Position numbers and translations under genes: made by a program | The notes under the pieces: model-generated | What the model saw: only the letters and a program-made list of their open reading frames with translations | What the model was told of the DNA's origin: nothing | Database searches by the model: none | Shown here: piece after piece, positions 51,290 to 61,288 of the stretch | Layout of the letters: each line of letters begins with the position of its first letter | How positions within the stretch are numbered: the first letter of the stretch is position 1 | Source of the DNA: Alloyangia pacifica | Lineage (GTDB): Bacteria; Pseudomonadota; Alphaproteobacteria; Rhodobacterales; Rhodobacteraceae | Length of the DNA: 64,000 nt | NCBI RefSeq assembly: GCF_900116195.1 | Contig: NZ_FOZW01000012.1 | Coordinates: 62,001-126,000 of the forward strand | Reading direction: 5' to 3'

Positions 51290-52954
51290 ATGATTGGGCG
51301 TAATTCCCCTCGTATGTCTGAAGACAATCAGGACGCGGATACCTCTCCGCGAAGCTTCGACGATTTCACGCTGGAGCTTGGTGACGTCATGCGCGGTGAA
51401 CGCGCTACCATGGGCAAGTCGCTCCTGGACGTTCAGCGAGAACTGCGGATCAAGGCCAGCTACATCGCCGCGATCGAGAACTGCGATCCCTCGGCCTTCG
51501 ACACGCCCGGCTTCATCGCCGGCTACGTGCGCTCCTACGCCCGCTACCTCGGCATGGATCCCGACGAATGCTATCGGCTCTTCTGCGAGGAGAGCGGGTT
51601 CGCCGTGGCGCATGGCATGTCCGAGAAAGCCTCGACGATCCGCAAGGGGCAGGGGCATCTGCCCGCGCCGGCGGCCCGCGATATCTTTGAGCAACCCCGC
51701 ATGCCCTTCGTTCCGGCGGGCGAGTCGTTCTTCTCGCGCATCGAGCCGGGTGCCATCGGCTCGCTGCTGGTGCTGATCGCGCTGATGAGCGGCATCGGCT
51801 ACGGCGGCTACGCGGTGCTTCGCGAGGTGCAGCGCGTGCAGGTTGCGCCGGTGGACCAGACCCCGCTTGTGCTGAGCGATCTTGACCCGGTTCAGCCGAC
51901 CGCCGCGCCGTCGCAGAACGGCGAGGAGCAGGTGGCAAGCGCCGAGGGCGCGGGCCCGTTCTCGCCGCCGTCGAACGAGGCGCTGGATCGGCTGTATCGC
52001 CCCAAGGCGCTGGACGTGCCTGTGCTGGTGGCGCGTGACGCGCCGATTTCCTCGCTGGACCCGTCGACTGTCGGTGCCTTTGCTCAGGCGGAGCGCAACC
52101 AGCTGCCGCAGGTGGACACGGCGTCGGCCGAGGCCGCGATGCAGGTGGCCGGGCTTCCTGCTCCGCTTCCGGGGGCCGCGCAGTCTCAAACCGTGCTTGA
52201 CAGGGCCGCAGTCACCCTCGTCGCGGTGCGCGCCGCCTGGGTGCGTGTACGCGGCGCCGCTGGCAACGTTCTCTATGAGCGGGTGATGGAGCCGGGCGAC
52301 ACCTGGACCGTGCCCGAGGGGCAGGCCGAGGCGAGCCTCACAGTCGGCGAGTCGGGTGCGCTCTACCTCGCGACCAATGGCCAGACCCTCGGCCCGCTTG
52401 GCCCCAAGGGGCAGGTGACACGCGACGTGGCGCTGGTGCCTGAGGTGGTGACCGCCGCCTATCAGCCCGCGGTGCCGCAGAACGACGCCGATCTACAACG
52501 CGTCTTGGCCAAGCTCTCCGAAACCGCCGTGCCGGCCGCAGCGCAGACCCAGGTCGCGCAGGCTGCCCCCGCGGTGACCCAGCCCGGCGCGCCGAAGGTG
52601 CTGCAGGACAGCGCCCCCGGCGTGACGATGATCGCTGTCCGCCCTGCATGGGTGCGCGTGCGCTCGGCTGATGGCTCGGTGATCTTCGAGAAAACCATGC
52701 GCGCCGGCGACACTTGGACCGCACCCGCCACGCAGGATCCGGCCAATCTGCGCGTCGGCGAATCCGGCGCGGTCTACTTCGCGGTGAACGGTCAGACCTA
52801 CGGGCCGGTCGGTGCTTCGGGCACGGTGACCAAGAACCTGCCGCTCTCGGTCGAGCACCTGACCTCGGCCTTCAAGGTCGCCGATCTCAGCCGAGACGCC
52901 GACCTGTCGCGTGTGGTTGCCGAACTCTCCGGCGATTTCGCCCGGGCCGACTGA
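51290..52954 (+). CDS. RodZ-like protein with tandem DUF4115 domains
   Basis: Protein of 554 residues. Cytoplasmic helix-turn-helix at about residues 28-100 (GKSLLDVQRELRIKASYIAA, then YVRSYARYLGMDPDECYRLF), one membrane helix at about 155-175, then a periplasmic part. Two DUF4115-type modules occur: about 305-385 (VTLVAVRAAWVRVRGAAGNV) and about 444-525 (VTMIAVRPAWVRVRSADGSV). RodZ links MreB to the membrane; family members usually have one such module. ATG at 51290 has AAGGCGG upstream; a GTG at 51269 and ATG at 51314 are alternatives. ispG is 126 bases downstream. Confidence 0.85.
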   Translation: MIGRNSPRMSEDNQDADTSPRSFDDFTLELGDVMRGERATMGKSLLDVQRELRIKASYIAAIENCDPSAFDTPGFIAGYVRSYARYLGMDPDECYRLFCEESGFAVAHGMSEKASTIRKGQGHLPAPAARDIFEQPRMPFVPAGESFFSRIEPGAIGSLLVLIALMSGIGYGGYAVLREVQRVQVAPVDQTPLVLSDLDPVQPTAAPSQNGEEQVASAEGAGPFSPPSNEALDRLYRPKALDVPVLVARDAPISSLDPSTVGAFAQAERNQLPQVDTASAEAAMQVAGLPAPLPGAAQSQTVLDRAAVTLVAVRAAWVRVRGAAGNVLYERVMEPGDTWTVPEGQAEASLTVGESGALYLATNGQTLGPLGPKGQVTRDVALVPEVVTAAYQPAVPQNDADLQRVLAKLSETAVPAAAQTQVAQAAPAVTQPGAPKVLQDSAPGVTMIAVRPAWVRVRSADGSVIFEKTMRAGDTWTAPATQDPANLRVGESGAVYFAVNGQTYGPVGASGTVTKNLPLSVEHLTSAFKVADLSRDADLSRVVAELSGDFARAD

Positions 52955-53080
52955 GCGCGTCCCTCACGTCTTTTCGTCTCGCCCATCGCGGGCTGATACG
53001 GCTGCGCTCTGGTTTCACCGGCGCGCGGGCGCTATGTTGAGGCCAAATACCAACGCATGCCCTCAGGAGGCCTCCAGTCC

Positions 53081-54214
53081 ATGAGCCACAACCCGATCCG
53101 CCCCTGGCGCAGCATCGAGCGCCGCAAGTCCCGGCAGATCATGGTGGGCAACGTGCCGGTGGGCGGGGATGCACCGATCTCGGTGCAGACCATGACCAAC
53201 ACCGTCACGACCGACGTCAAGGCGACCATCGAACAGGTCCAACGCGCCGCCGAGGCGGGCGCCGACATCGTGCGGGTCTCGGTGCCCGACGAGGCCAGTT
53301 CGAAGGCGCTGAAGGAGATCGTGCGCGAAAGCCCGGTGCCGATCGTTGCGGACATCCATTTCCACTACAAACGCGGCATTGAGAGCGCCCTCGCCGGTGC
53401 TGCCTGCCTGCGCATCAACCCCGGCAACATCGGCAGCCCAGAGCGCGTGCGCGAAGTGATCGCCGCGGCCCGCGACAACGGCTGCTCGATGCGCATCGGG
53501 GTGAACGGCGGCTCGCTGGAAAAGCACCTGCTGGAAAAGTACGGTGAGCCCTGTCCCGAAGCGATGGTCGAGAGCGCACTCGATCATATCCGGATCCTCG
53601 AGGACAACGACTTCCACGAGTTCAAGATCAGCGTGAAGGCCTCGGATGTCTTCCTGTCGGCGGCGGCCTACATGGGGCTGGCCGAAGCGACGGACAAGCC
53701 CATCCACCTTGGCATCACCGAGGCTGGCGGTCTGACCTCTGGCACCATCAAGAGCGCCATCGGCCTCGGCCAGCTGCTGTGGATGGGGATCGGCGACACG
53801 CTGCGTGTCTCGCTGTCGGCCGATCCGGTCGAAGAGGTGAAGGTCGGCTACGAGATCCTGAAATCGCTCGGCCTGCGCCACCGCGGCGTCAACATCATCT
53901 CCTGCCCGTCCTGCGCGCGTCAGGGCTTTGACGTGATCAAGACCGTCGAGGCGCTGGAGCAAAGGCTCGAACACATCAAGACACCGATGTCGCTGTCGAT
54001 CATCGGCTGCGTGGTGAACGGCCCGGGCGAGGCGCTGATGACCGACGTCGGCTTCACCGGCGGCGGCGCGGGGTCGGGCATGGTCTATCTGGCGGGCAAG
54101 GCCAGCCACAAGATGTCCAACGACCAGATGATCGACCACATCGTCGAAGAGGTCGAGAAGAAGGCCGCCCAAATCGAGGCCGAGGACGCTTCGAAAGCGC
54201 AGGCCGCGGAGTAG
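53081..54214 (+). CDS. ispG: (E)-4-hydroxy-3-methylbut-2-enyl-diphosphate synthase
   Basis: Protein of 377 residues (GcpE). TIM-barrel half includes [20 protein letters not shown] and [20 protein letters not shown]. The C-terminal iron-sulfur half has [13 protein letters not shown] and [13 protein letters not shown], giving three cysteine ligands of the [4Fe-4S] cluster plus a glutamate. It performs the penultimate step of the MEP isoprenoid pathway. ATG at 53081 has AGGAGG ten bases upstream; an ATG at 53057 lacks one. The order rodZ-ispG is also found in E. coli. Confidence 0.96.
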   Translation: MSHNPIRPWRSIERRKSRQIMVGNVPVGGDAPISVQTMTNTVTTDVKATIEQVQRAAEAGADIVRVSVPDEASSKALKEIVRESPVPIVADIHFHYKRGIESALAGAACLRINPGNIGSPERVREVIAAARDNGCSMRIGVNGGSLEKHLLEKYGEPCPEAMVESALDHIRILEDNDFHEFKISVKASDVFLSAAAYMGLAEATDKPIHLGITEAGGLTSGTIKSAIGLGQLLWMGIGDTLRVSLSADPVEEVKVGYEILKSLGLRHRGVNIISCPSCARQGFDVIKTVEALEQRLEHIKTPMSLSIIGCVVNGPGEALMTDVGFTGGGAGSGMVYLAGKASHKMSNDQMIDHIVEEVEKKAAQIEAEDASKAQAAE

Positions 54215-54215
54215 A

Positions 54216-55571
54216 ATGGTGACGCGAGCGCGCGCTTTGGTCGGGGTTCTCCCGCCCGCTGGCCAGCGGCTCGATTTTACCGAACTGCGCAGCCTCGAGG
54301 GCATGCGCCGCTCTCAGGGGCTGATCAGCATCGGCCTGGTCGCCGCCGCCGCACTGGGGATCTGGGCTTTCATGGGGGTGCCGATGCTGCTGCCCTGGCT
54401 CGGCGTCATGCTGGCGTCAGTCGGCCTGCACTCCCTTGCCGTGAGGTCGCTTCCTGACACGGGCGACCGGCGCAGGCTGCTGCTGCCGGTTTTCACGCTG
54501 CTGCTCTCGGGGCTCGTCTATATCGCCGGGGGCATGATCCTCTGGGTGCAGGGCGATCCGGGGCTGACGGTGCTGTCGCTGCTCTTCATCTTCGTGGCGC
54601 TGCTCAACACGCTGACCTACCGCGCGCAGATGCGGATGTTGCTGGTGCTCGACCTGTCATTGATGGGCACCGGCATCCTGGCGCGGGCCGGCTGGCTTTG
54701 GTACGACGCGCCCGGCACGGCCGACACTGTGCTGGTGAGCGCGGCTCTGGTGATCTGCTACCTGTTCTTCTGCCGTGTCGCCTGGGGCGTGCTGCGCACG
54801 CGCGAGGCGCTTGAAGCCGCCACCGGCGACGCGCTTGTTGCGGCGCGCGGGCGCGCCATGGAGCAGCTCACCGGGGGCGTAGCGCATGATTTTAACAACC
54901 TGCTGACGGCGGTGCTGGGCAACATGGAGCTTGCCCGGCTGTCGCCGACGCCGAGCGAGCGCGACGAGTTGCTTGACGAAGCCGAGCGTGCGGCGCGGCG
55001 CGGCGCCGAGCTGACCGGCCAGCTTCTGGCCATGGCGAGCTGCGCGCGCCTCAAGCCGGTGTCCATGTACCCGGATGAGTTGGCCGAGGGGCTGGTCAGG
55101 CGTGCTGCCGACCTGCTGGGGCCGGGGCACGAGCTGGGGGTGAAGGTCGCGCCGAACCTGCCGCAGATCTGCGTCGACGGCCCGAAGCTGCAGGGCTGCC
55201 TGATCGAACTTGTCTCAAACGCCCGCGATGCGATGCCGGAGGGCGGCACGATCGAACTGCGCGTGCACTCCGAAGTGCGCGGCGGATCGCCATCGGTCTG
55301 TTTTGATGTGCGTGACCACGGCACCGGCATTCCGCCGGACCTGATGCCGCTGGTCTGCGAGCCCTATTTCACCACCAAGCCGGTGGGCGAGGGCTCGGGT
55401 CTCGGGCTGGCCATGCTGCGCGGATTTGCCGAACAGTCGGGCGGCACCTTCGAGCTTTCGGCACCCGCCTTCGGGTCGGGGACGCTGGCGCGACTGTCTC
55501 TGCCCCTGTCCACCGAGCAGCGCAACGTGGCGGCCGGACCGGCGGCAGAGATCGCCTCTGCCGCCGAATAG
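54216..55571 (+). CDS. Membrane sensor histidine kinase (orphan)
   Basis: Protein of 451 residues. Five or six membrane helices in residues about 35-190 (GLISIGLVAAAALGIWAFMG; LVYIAGGMILWVQGDPGLTV). The H-box is EQLTGGVAHDFNNLLTAVLG with His224, the N-box LIELVSNARDAMP, and G-boxes DHGTGIPPDLMPL and GEGSGLGLAMLRG. So it can autophosphorylate. No response regulator is adjacent, and no PAS or HAMP domain is seen. The ATG at 54216 begins one base after the ispG stop, so it is coupled to ispG. Confidence 0.9.
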   Translation: MVTRARALVGVLPPAGQRLDFTELRSLEGMRRSQGLISIGLVAAAALGIWAFMGVPMLLPWLGVMLASVGLHSLAVRSLPDTGDRRRLLLPVFTLLLSGLVYIAGGMILWVQGDPGLTVLSLLFIFVALLNTLTYRAQMRMLLVLDLSLMGTGILARAGWLWYDAPGTADTVLVSAALVICYLFFCRVAWGVLRTREALEAATGDALVAARGRAMEQLTGGVAHDFNNLLTAVLGNMELARLSPTPSERDELLDEAERAARRGAELTGQLLAMASCARLKPVSMYPDELAEGLVRRAADLLGPGHELGVKVAPNLPQICVDGPKLQGCLIELVSNARDAMPEGGTIELRVHSEVRGGSPSVCFDVRDHGTGIPPDLMPLVCEPYFTTKPVGEGSGLGLAMLRGFAEQSGGTFELSAPAFGSGTLARLSLPLSTEQRNVAAGPAAEIASAAE

Positions 55572-55574
55572 CGC

Positions 55575-56363
55575 TCAGCTCTCCTCGCGCACCTGGCGCA
55601 GGATCTGCCGCATGCCGTCGATCGGCACGTAGCCACGGAGCATCTGGTCGCCGAAGACGAACGTCGGAGTGCCGCTGATCTGCATCCGCTGCGCGAGTTC
55701 ATGGGTCTCCTTGATGCGACGATCGACCTCGGGGTCGCTCATCTTGGCGAGGATCTCGTCGGCATCCAGCCCCAGCGTGGTCGCCAATTTCGACAGGACC
55801 GGCTGCGAGGGCTCCTGCTTCAGCGAGATCAGCGCATCATGCATCTGCTTGTAGGCGTCCGGACCGGCGACCAGCATGGTGGCCAGCGCAAAGCGCGACG
55901 AGGTCACCGAGTCCTGCCCGAGGATCGGGAATTCCTTGATGATGATGCGGATGTTGCCGTCGCTCTCCACCAGTTGTTCGACCTCGGGGAAGGCCTTGCG
56001 GCAATAGCCGCAGCGGTAGTCGGAGAACTCCACGATGGTCACGTCGCCGTCGGGGTTGCCACCGACCCAGCTGTAGCCGTCGTCGAAGAGCGCGCCGGCG
56101 TTGTTCTCCACCAGATCGACATCGGCCATGGCCTGCTGCTCGGCCTGCTTGGTCTCGAGCGCGTTGACCGCCTCCATGATGACCTCGGGGTTGTCGAGCA
56201 GATACTCGCGCACCTCGGCACGGAAGGCCTCACGCTGTTCCGGCGTCAGCTTCTGGAGGTCGAAGTCCTGCGCGAGGGCAGGGGGCGCCATGAGGCCCGT
56301 GGCCACGGCCAGCGAGGCGGCGGCGCGGCGAAAGGCGGTGCGTCGGGTCGTTGGGGTTTGCAT
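55575..56363 (-). CDS. Periplasmic thiol-disulfide oxidoreductase (DsbA family)
   Basis: Protein of 262 residues. A signal peptide ends around ALAQ (31). The thioredoxin-fold active site is C118-G-Y-C121 in SDYRCGYCRKAFPEV, and the cis-Pro loop is MQISGTPTFVFGDQML. The 60 residues before the active site are a charged helical region (LTPEQREAFRAEVREYLLDN), typical of the DsbA/BdbD-type proteins that shuffle or form disulfides in the periplasm. ATG at 56363. It is convergent with the kinase gene, 3 bases between stops. Confidence 0.9.
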   Translation of the reverse strand: MQTPTTRRTAFRRAAASLAVATGLMAPPALAQDFDLQKLTPEQREAFRAEVREYLLDNPEVIMEAVNALETKQAEQQAMADVDLVENNAGALFDDGYSWVGGNPDGDVTIVEFSDYRCGYCRKAFPEVEQLVESDGNIRIIIKEFPILGQDSVTSSRFALATMLVAGPDAYKQMHDALISLKQEPSQPVLSKLATTLGLDADEILAKMSDPEVDRRIKETHELAQRMQISGTPTFVFGDQMLRGYVPIDGMRQILRQVREES

Positions 56364-56402
56364 CTTGTCTCCGTCGGTCAGGGCGCCCGCTCGGGCGGTA
56401 TC

Positions 56403-57743
56403 TCAGCGTTTCCTTGCGGCGCGCTCTGATGCGTCTAGCACATCCTGCGCGCGGTTCCACGGGGCGGATCCGCGTGGCAGCAGATCTACCGCGCGCTTGG
56501 CGTGAATTCCGGCATCCTCCATCCGGCCCTCTAGCGCGTAGCGCTGCGCTGTGGCCTCCGAGGCCATGCCGTTGTTGTTCGCGCGGGCGTAGGCGACCGA
56601 AAGGTCGCGCAGGATGCGCGGGTCGGCCCAGTCGCGGCCGCGCGCCTCTTCCAGCGTCGAGAGCGCGGATTTGAACTGGCCCGACGCGAGTTGCGCGCGC
56701 CCCAGTCCGCCCAGGATCTGCGCGTTGCGCGGCGCGAAGGCGCGGGCCTGCGCATAGACGCGGGCGGAGTCGGCCGGGCGGCGACCCTCCAGCAGGATCT
56801 GGCCCTTGAGATCGTAGTAGAAGGGATCCTTGGGCCGCAGCGCGATGGCACCGTCGATGGCCCTCAGCGCCCCGGGCAGATCCGACTGCCGGTGCCGCGC
56901 CACCGCCTCGCGCATCAGAGCGATGTCGCGGCTGCCGCTGTCGTCGAGCCGCCCCAGCGTCCAGCCGGGCGCGCGCAGAAATGCCGAGAGCTTGCCGCGG
57001 GCGCGCAGGAACCAGTAGTCGGCAGCGGGATCGTTGTGTTCGGCCACCTTCGCTGCGGCGACCAGCCCCTGCGTCGTGCGGAAGCGGTCGCGGGTCAGCG
57101 GGTGGCTGCGCATGTAGGGATCCTGCCGGCCGACGTTCAGCGCCTCCTGCCCGAGAAACAGCTCCTGCACCGTGAGGGCACCGCTCGGGTCGATACCCGC
57201 CTGCACCAACGTCCGGATCGAGGCGATATCCGCAGAGCTTTCCTCGGCGCGGGTATGGCTGAGGAAATTGCGCAATGCAGAGCCCTGCGTTCCGAGCATG
57301 ATCCCCGCCGCCGCTTCGCCGCTGCCGGTCGCCGCCCCGGCCGCGGCGGCCAGCACCATGCCGAGGCCCGCTGCATTGCGCGCCGCGCGCATGTTTGCCA
57401 TCCGGCGGGACAGGTGGCCGCCAGTGATATGCGCCGCTTCATGTGCGATCACTGCCTGCAGCGACTTTGCGTCGGGCAGCTTCATGATCAGCCCGGAATG
57501 CACGAAGATGCGGGTCGTGTCGGCGACGAAGGCGTTGAGCCGGTCGTCCTTGATCACCAGCACATCGACCTGCGCCGGGCTGAGGCCGGCGGCGCGGAGC
57601 ACCGGAGCCGAGATTTGCGCAAGGGCGTGTTCGAGGTCCGCGTCGCGCAGCAGCGTCGCGGCACGGGCCGAAGGCGCCGCGAGCAGAACCGCGAGCGCGC
57701 AGAGCGTGGCGATGAGGCGCAGCGCGGCGCGCGGTCCCGGCAT
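56403..57743 (-). CDS. M48 metallopeptidase with TPR repeats (BepA-like)
   Basis: Protein of 446 residues. Signal peptide (LIATLCALAVLLAAPSARA), then the M48 peptidase domain with the zinc motif H101-E-A-A-H105 in VIAHEAAHITGGHLSRRMA. TPR repeats occupy about 290-440 (QKDPFYYDLKGQILLEGRRP; FAPRNAQILGGLGRAQLASG). The layout is that of BepA/YfgC, a periplasmic protease that repairs outer-membrane protein assembly. ATG at 57743 with GGGAGGG upstream. Divergent from the aminotransferase gene, 67 bases apart. Confidence 0.9.
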   Translation of the reverse strand: MPGPRAALRLIATLCALAVLLAAPSARAATLLRDADLEHALAQISAPVLRAAGLSPAQVDVLVIKDDRLNAFVADTTRIFVHSGLIMKLPDAKSLQAVIAHEAAHITGGHLSRRMANMRAARNAAGLGMVLAAAAGAATGSGEAAAGIMLGTQGSALRNFLSHTRAEESSADIASIRTLVQAGIDPSGALTVQELFLGQEALNVGRQDPYMRSHPLTRDRFRTTQGLVAAAKVAEHNDPAADYWFLRARGKLSAFLRAPGWTLGRLDDSGSRDIALMREAVARHRQSDLPGALRAIDGAIALRPKDPFYYDLKGQILLEGRRPADSARVYAQARAFAPRNAQILGGLGRAQLASGQFKSALSTLEEARGRDWADPRILRDLSVAYARANNNGMASEATAQRYALEGRMEDAGIHAKRAVDLLPRGSAPWNRAQDVLDASERAARKR

Positions 57744-57810
57744 TGACCCTCCCCCGGAAGCTTCGTACTTCGCCCGAAGACGATTTGCCGAGCCACCATG
57801 GGAGAGAGAC

Positions 57811-58956
57811 ATGCGAAACTCAAGCCGGGGGGCGGTCGATCCCTTCATCGTGATGGACGTGATGGAGCAGGCGCGCGCCGCCGAGGCCGCAGGCCGCCAC
57901 ATCATCCACATGGAGGTCGGCCAGCCCAGCTCTCCCGCGCCTGAGGGCGCCCGCAAGGCGCTGGCCCAGGCGATGGAAAGCGATGCGCTCGGCTACACGG
58001 TGGCGCTCGGCATCCCCGAACTGCGCGCGCGCATCGCGCGGCTCTATGGCGAGTGGTACGATGTTGACCTGAACCCCAACCGCGTGGTGGTCACGCCGGG
58101 CTCCTCGGGCGGCTTCATCCTTGCCTTCTCGGCACTTTTTGATGCCGGTGACCGCGTGGCGCTCGGCGCGCCGGGCTACCCCTCCTATCGGCAGATCCTC
58201 AAGGCGCTCGACCTGCGCCCGGTGGAGATCCAGACCGCCGCCGAGAACCGCTACCAGCTGACCCCCGAGGACCTAGCAGGCGTCGACTACGAGGGCGCCA
58301 TGGTCGCCTCGCCGAGCAATCCCACCGGCACCATGCTCGGCAAACCCGAGCTCGCGGCTCTGGTCGAGGCGGTGCAGGCGCGCGGCGCGGCTTTCCTGTC
58401 GGACGAGATCTACCACGGCATCGATTACGACAAGAAACCGGTCACCGCGCTGCAGGTCTCGGACGACGTCTGCGTGATCAACTCCTTCTCAAAGTATTTC
58501 TCGATGACCGGCTGGCGCGCCGGCTGGCTGGTGGTGCCCGAAGCGCAGGTCCGGCAGGTCGAGCGGCTGGCACAGAACCTCTTCATCTGCGCGCCGCATG
58601 CCTCACAGGTCGCCGCGCTTGCAGCCATGGACGCAACCGAGGAGCTGCAGGCCAACCTCGCGGTTTATGCGAAGAACCGCACCCTGATGATGGAGGGGCT
58701 GCCGAAAGCCGGCTTCGATCGCATCGCGCCGCCGGACGGCGCCTTCTACGTCTATGCCGACGTCAGCCACCTGACCGACGACAGCCGCACTTTCGCCGCC
58801 GAGATCCTCGACAAGGCGGGCGTCGCGGTGACCCCGGGGCTCGACTTCGACCCTGCCCGTGGGGCAGGGACGCTGCGGTTCTCCTATGCGCGGGGCACGG
58901 CGGAGATCGAGGAGGGCCTGACACGGCTCAAGGCCTTCATGGACTCGCGTGCCTGA
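57811..58956 (+). CDS. Class I/II PLP aminotransferase
   Basis: Protein of 381 residues. The PLP lysine is in NSFSKYFSMTGWRAGWLV; VTPGSSGGFILAFSALFDAG and ASPSNPTGTM also occur. It resembles aspartate/tyrosine-type aminotransferases with broad specificity (MalY/aspC group) and its true amino donor is not assignable. ATG at 57811 has GGAGAGAG upstream; a longer frame upstream has no family similarity. It is the divergent partner of the M48 peptidase gene. Confidence 0.88.
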   Translation: MRNSSRGAVDPFIVMDVMEQARAAEAAGRHIIHMEVGQPSSPAPEGARKALAQAMESDALGYTVALGIPELRARIARLYGEWYDVDLNPNRVVVTPGSSGGFILAFSALFDAGDRVALGAPGYPSYRQILKALDLRPVEIQTAAENRYQLTPEDLAGVDYEGAMVASPSNPTGTMLGKPELAALVEAVQARGAAFLSDEIYHGIDYDKKPVTALQVSDDVCVINSFSKYFSMTGWRAGWLVVPEAQVRQVERLAQNLFICAPHASQVAALAAMDATEELQANLAVYAKNRTLMMEGLPKAGFDRIAPPDGAFYVYADVSHLTDDSRTFAAEILDKAGVAVTPGLDFDPARGAGTLRFSYARGTAEIEEGLTRLKAFMDSRA

Positions 58957-59093
58957 GCGGCACGGCGGGGCGAGCTTGGTCCGCGCCTGGCTTTTGCCTG
59001 CTTCGCGCCACGCCAAGCCACGTGCGAATCCTGCCCGGCGCTGCTAGGCTCGCGCCAAGCAACAAGAAGACAGACAGAACCAAAGTCGGGCGG

Positions 59094-60332
59094 ATGGGCA
59101 GTTTTTTCCGGATCATCTTGGCGGGCGCGCTCTGTGCCCTGCTGGTCAGCGGCGCGCGGGCGCAGGACATTGCGCAGGAGCGGGCGCTCGGCGGGCAGGC
59201 GCGTTTCATCGCCGGCACCGTCAGCGACGCCGACTGGGGGAAGGGAACCGAGCTGACGCTCTCGCTCAGCCAGGGCGTGCCCTGGCGCGCCTTCACCCTG
59301 ACCGAGCCGCCCCGGCTGGTTGTGGACTTCCGCGAGGTCGATTGGACCGGTGCCGAGGCCGCCGAGATGGACCGTTCCGACGAGGTGGCCGGGCTGCGCA
59401 TGGGGCCGTTCCGCTCCGGCTGGTCGCGGCTTGTGGCCGAGTTGACCGGGCCGATGGTCCTCGACCGCGCCGGGATGCGCATCTCCGAGGAGACCGGACA
59501 GGCCGAGCTTTCGCTGCGCCTCGCCTCGTCGAGCGCCGCTGAGATGGCGGCGCGCTCCGGCCTGCCGCGCGACCCGCGCTGGGACCTGCCCGCCGCCAAG
59601 GGCAAAGCCGCGCCGCGCCGCGCCGAAGGCGCGCCGCTGCGCATCGTGCTAGACCCCGGACACGGCGGCATCGATCCCGGCGCACAGCGCGACGGGCACA
59701 ATGAGGCCGACCTCATGCTCACCTTCGCCCGGGACCTGCGCGACGTGCTGCGCCGAACCGGCTTCGAGGTGCTGATGACCCGCGACGCCGACGTCTTCGT
59801 CTCGCTCGAGGCGCGCGTGGCGCAGGCGCATGACGCCCGCGCCGATCTTTTCATCTCGCTGCACGCCGATGCGATCGAACAGGGCATCGCCCATGGCGCG
59901 ACGGTCTACACGCTCTCCGACGATGCCTCCGATGCCGCCTCCGCGGCCCTGGCCGAGCGCCACGACCGCGACGACATCCTCGCGGGCCTGGACCTTTCGG
60001 GCTCCGACGACCGGGTCGCGAACGTGCTCCTCGACTTGGCCCGGCTCGACAACGCGCCGCGGGGCAGGGCGCTTGCCGGTCACCTGGTGGCGGGCATCCG
60101 CAACGCGGTCGGGCAGGTGCACAAGCGGCCACAGCGGCAGGCGGGCTTCTCGGTGCTCAAGGCGGCGGACATCCCCTCGGTGCTGATCGAGGTCGGGTTC
60201 CTGTCCACCGAGGAGGACCTGCGCCACCTTCAGGACCGCGCCTGGCGCGCTGGCATGGCGGCGGGGATCCGTGACGGAATTCTGGCCTGGGCCCTGGAGG
60301 ACGAGGCGCTGGCGCGGCTGCGGCGCCGATAG
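59094..60332 (+). CDS. amiC: N-acetylmuramoyl-L-alanine amidase (AMIN + amidase_3)
   Basis: Protein of 412 residues. A signal peptide (IILAGALCALLVSGARAQ), an AMIN domain at about 40-140 (GVPWRAFTLTEPPRLVVDFR), and the zinc amidase with DPGHGGIDPGAQRDGHNEAD at about 187, FISLHADAIEQG and VLIEVGFLSTEEDL. It cleaves the amide between muramic acid and peptide to separate daughter cells. Its activator could be the NlpD-like protein at 25332-26507. ATG at 59094, an in-frame longer start at 59022 has no similarity. Confidence 0.94.
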   Translation: MGSFFRIILAGALCALLVSGARAQDIAQERALGGQARFIAGTVSDADWGKGTELTLSLSQGVPWRAFTLTEPPRLVVDFREVDWTGAEAAEMDRSDEVAGLRMGPFRSGWSRLVAELTGPMVLDRAGMRISEETGQAELSLRLASSSAAEMAARSGLPRDPRWDLPAAKGKAAPRRAEGAPLRIVLDPGHGGIDPGAQRDGHNEADLMLTFARDLRDVLRRTGFEVLMTRDADVFVSLEARVAQAHDARADLFISLHADAIEQGIAHGATVYTLSDDASDAASAALAERHDRDDILAGLDLSGSDDRVANVLLDLARLDNAPRGRALAGHLVAGIRNAVGQVHKRPQRQAGFSVLKAADIPSVLIEVGFLSTEEDLRHLQDRAWRAGMAAGIRDGILAWALEDEALARLRRR

Positions 60333-60620
60333 CGAGGGGGCGGGGCTGCCGACACAGGCCAGTCATTGGACCCATTGGCGGGACAGGGCTGGGTCGGGGG
60401 CGAACACGTATCCGAACATGCGCGCTGCGAACACGCACCCCTGCGCCAGCGACGGGCTCGCGATCGTTCGCGTGCCCTGACCCAAGGATGCCGGCTAAGC
60501 GGCGGAAAACACGTCGGGACAGCGGCTGCTACAGCCTGGCGGCCCGATGCCGAGGAAGACGGGCGAAGGAGAGGATTTGCGATTGCGGAGCGATCCGCTT
60601 TGCCGTAAGACCCCGCGCAG

Positions 60621-60697
<77 letters not shown>

Positions 60698-61288
60698 TAT
60701 TCCATCTATCTATCTGAAAGACTTCCAAGGCCTTCATGGGTAAGGCTTGGTGGAGGGTTGACGCAGTTCCTCAAGCGGGTATGCGGCTCGCTCCAAATTC
60801 GCTTACCGGAGCGCTGCTCTCCCGAGAAAGAGCCATTTTAATCCCCTATTGTTCACTGGCGCGATGGTAGGGCGGGCCCAGAGCTTCTCAGACGCGGTAT
60901 TTGGCCTCATCTTGTTGGCCCTGCGCCCAGCGAAGGTCCGGGACGCCTGCCGCACTTCTCGCAGAGCGAATGAGGTTATGCGCGTCCTCCTGCGCGTCGC
61001 GGACCTTGGGCGCAGCTTCGATGGGGGCTGACATGGCAACGGGTGAGAGACGTGCCGACTTCGAGGCCGGGAGGCTTTGCCTCGCCCCGGTTGCGAGGAG
61101 CTTGTTTTGCCCCGAGGTCAGGGGCTTGCGCGCCGGATTGACGAAAATCCCCGGACCGGCTATCGCCCGTTTTGATGCACCCGAAGGCGGTGCAGCGTGT
61201 CGCCCGCCGCGTGGCCATTTCCGGAAAATGAGCGGGCCCCTTGGACAGATGAATGATGCTGGGAACGTCTTTTCCCTGTGGTGACCCG
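60698..61288. other. Gene-poor stretch after tRNA-Arg
   Basis: About 590 bases with no convincing gene. The first 150 bases (to about 60850) look less GC-rich than the surroundings. A minus-strand frame of 48 codons (60888-61034, starts MSAPIEAAPKVRDAQ) has no ribosome site and is probably not a gene. No repeat of the tRNA 3' end or integrase was found. Confidence 0.5.

Noticed and set aside
60888-61034. 48-codon minus-strand frame (MSAPIEAAPKVRDAQ...)
   Set aside because: No ribosome site, no neighbour, and no family; could be a chance frame.
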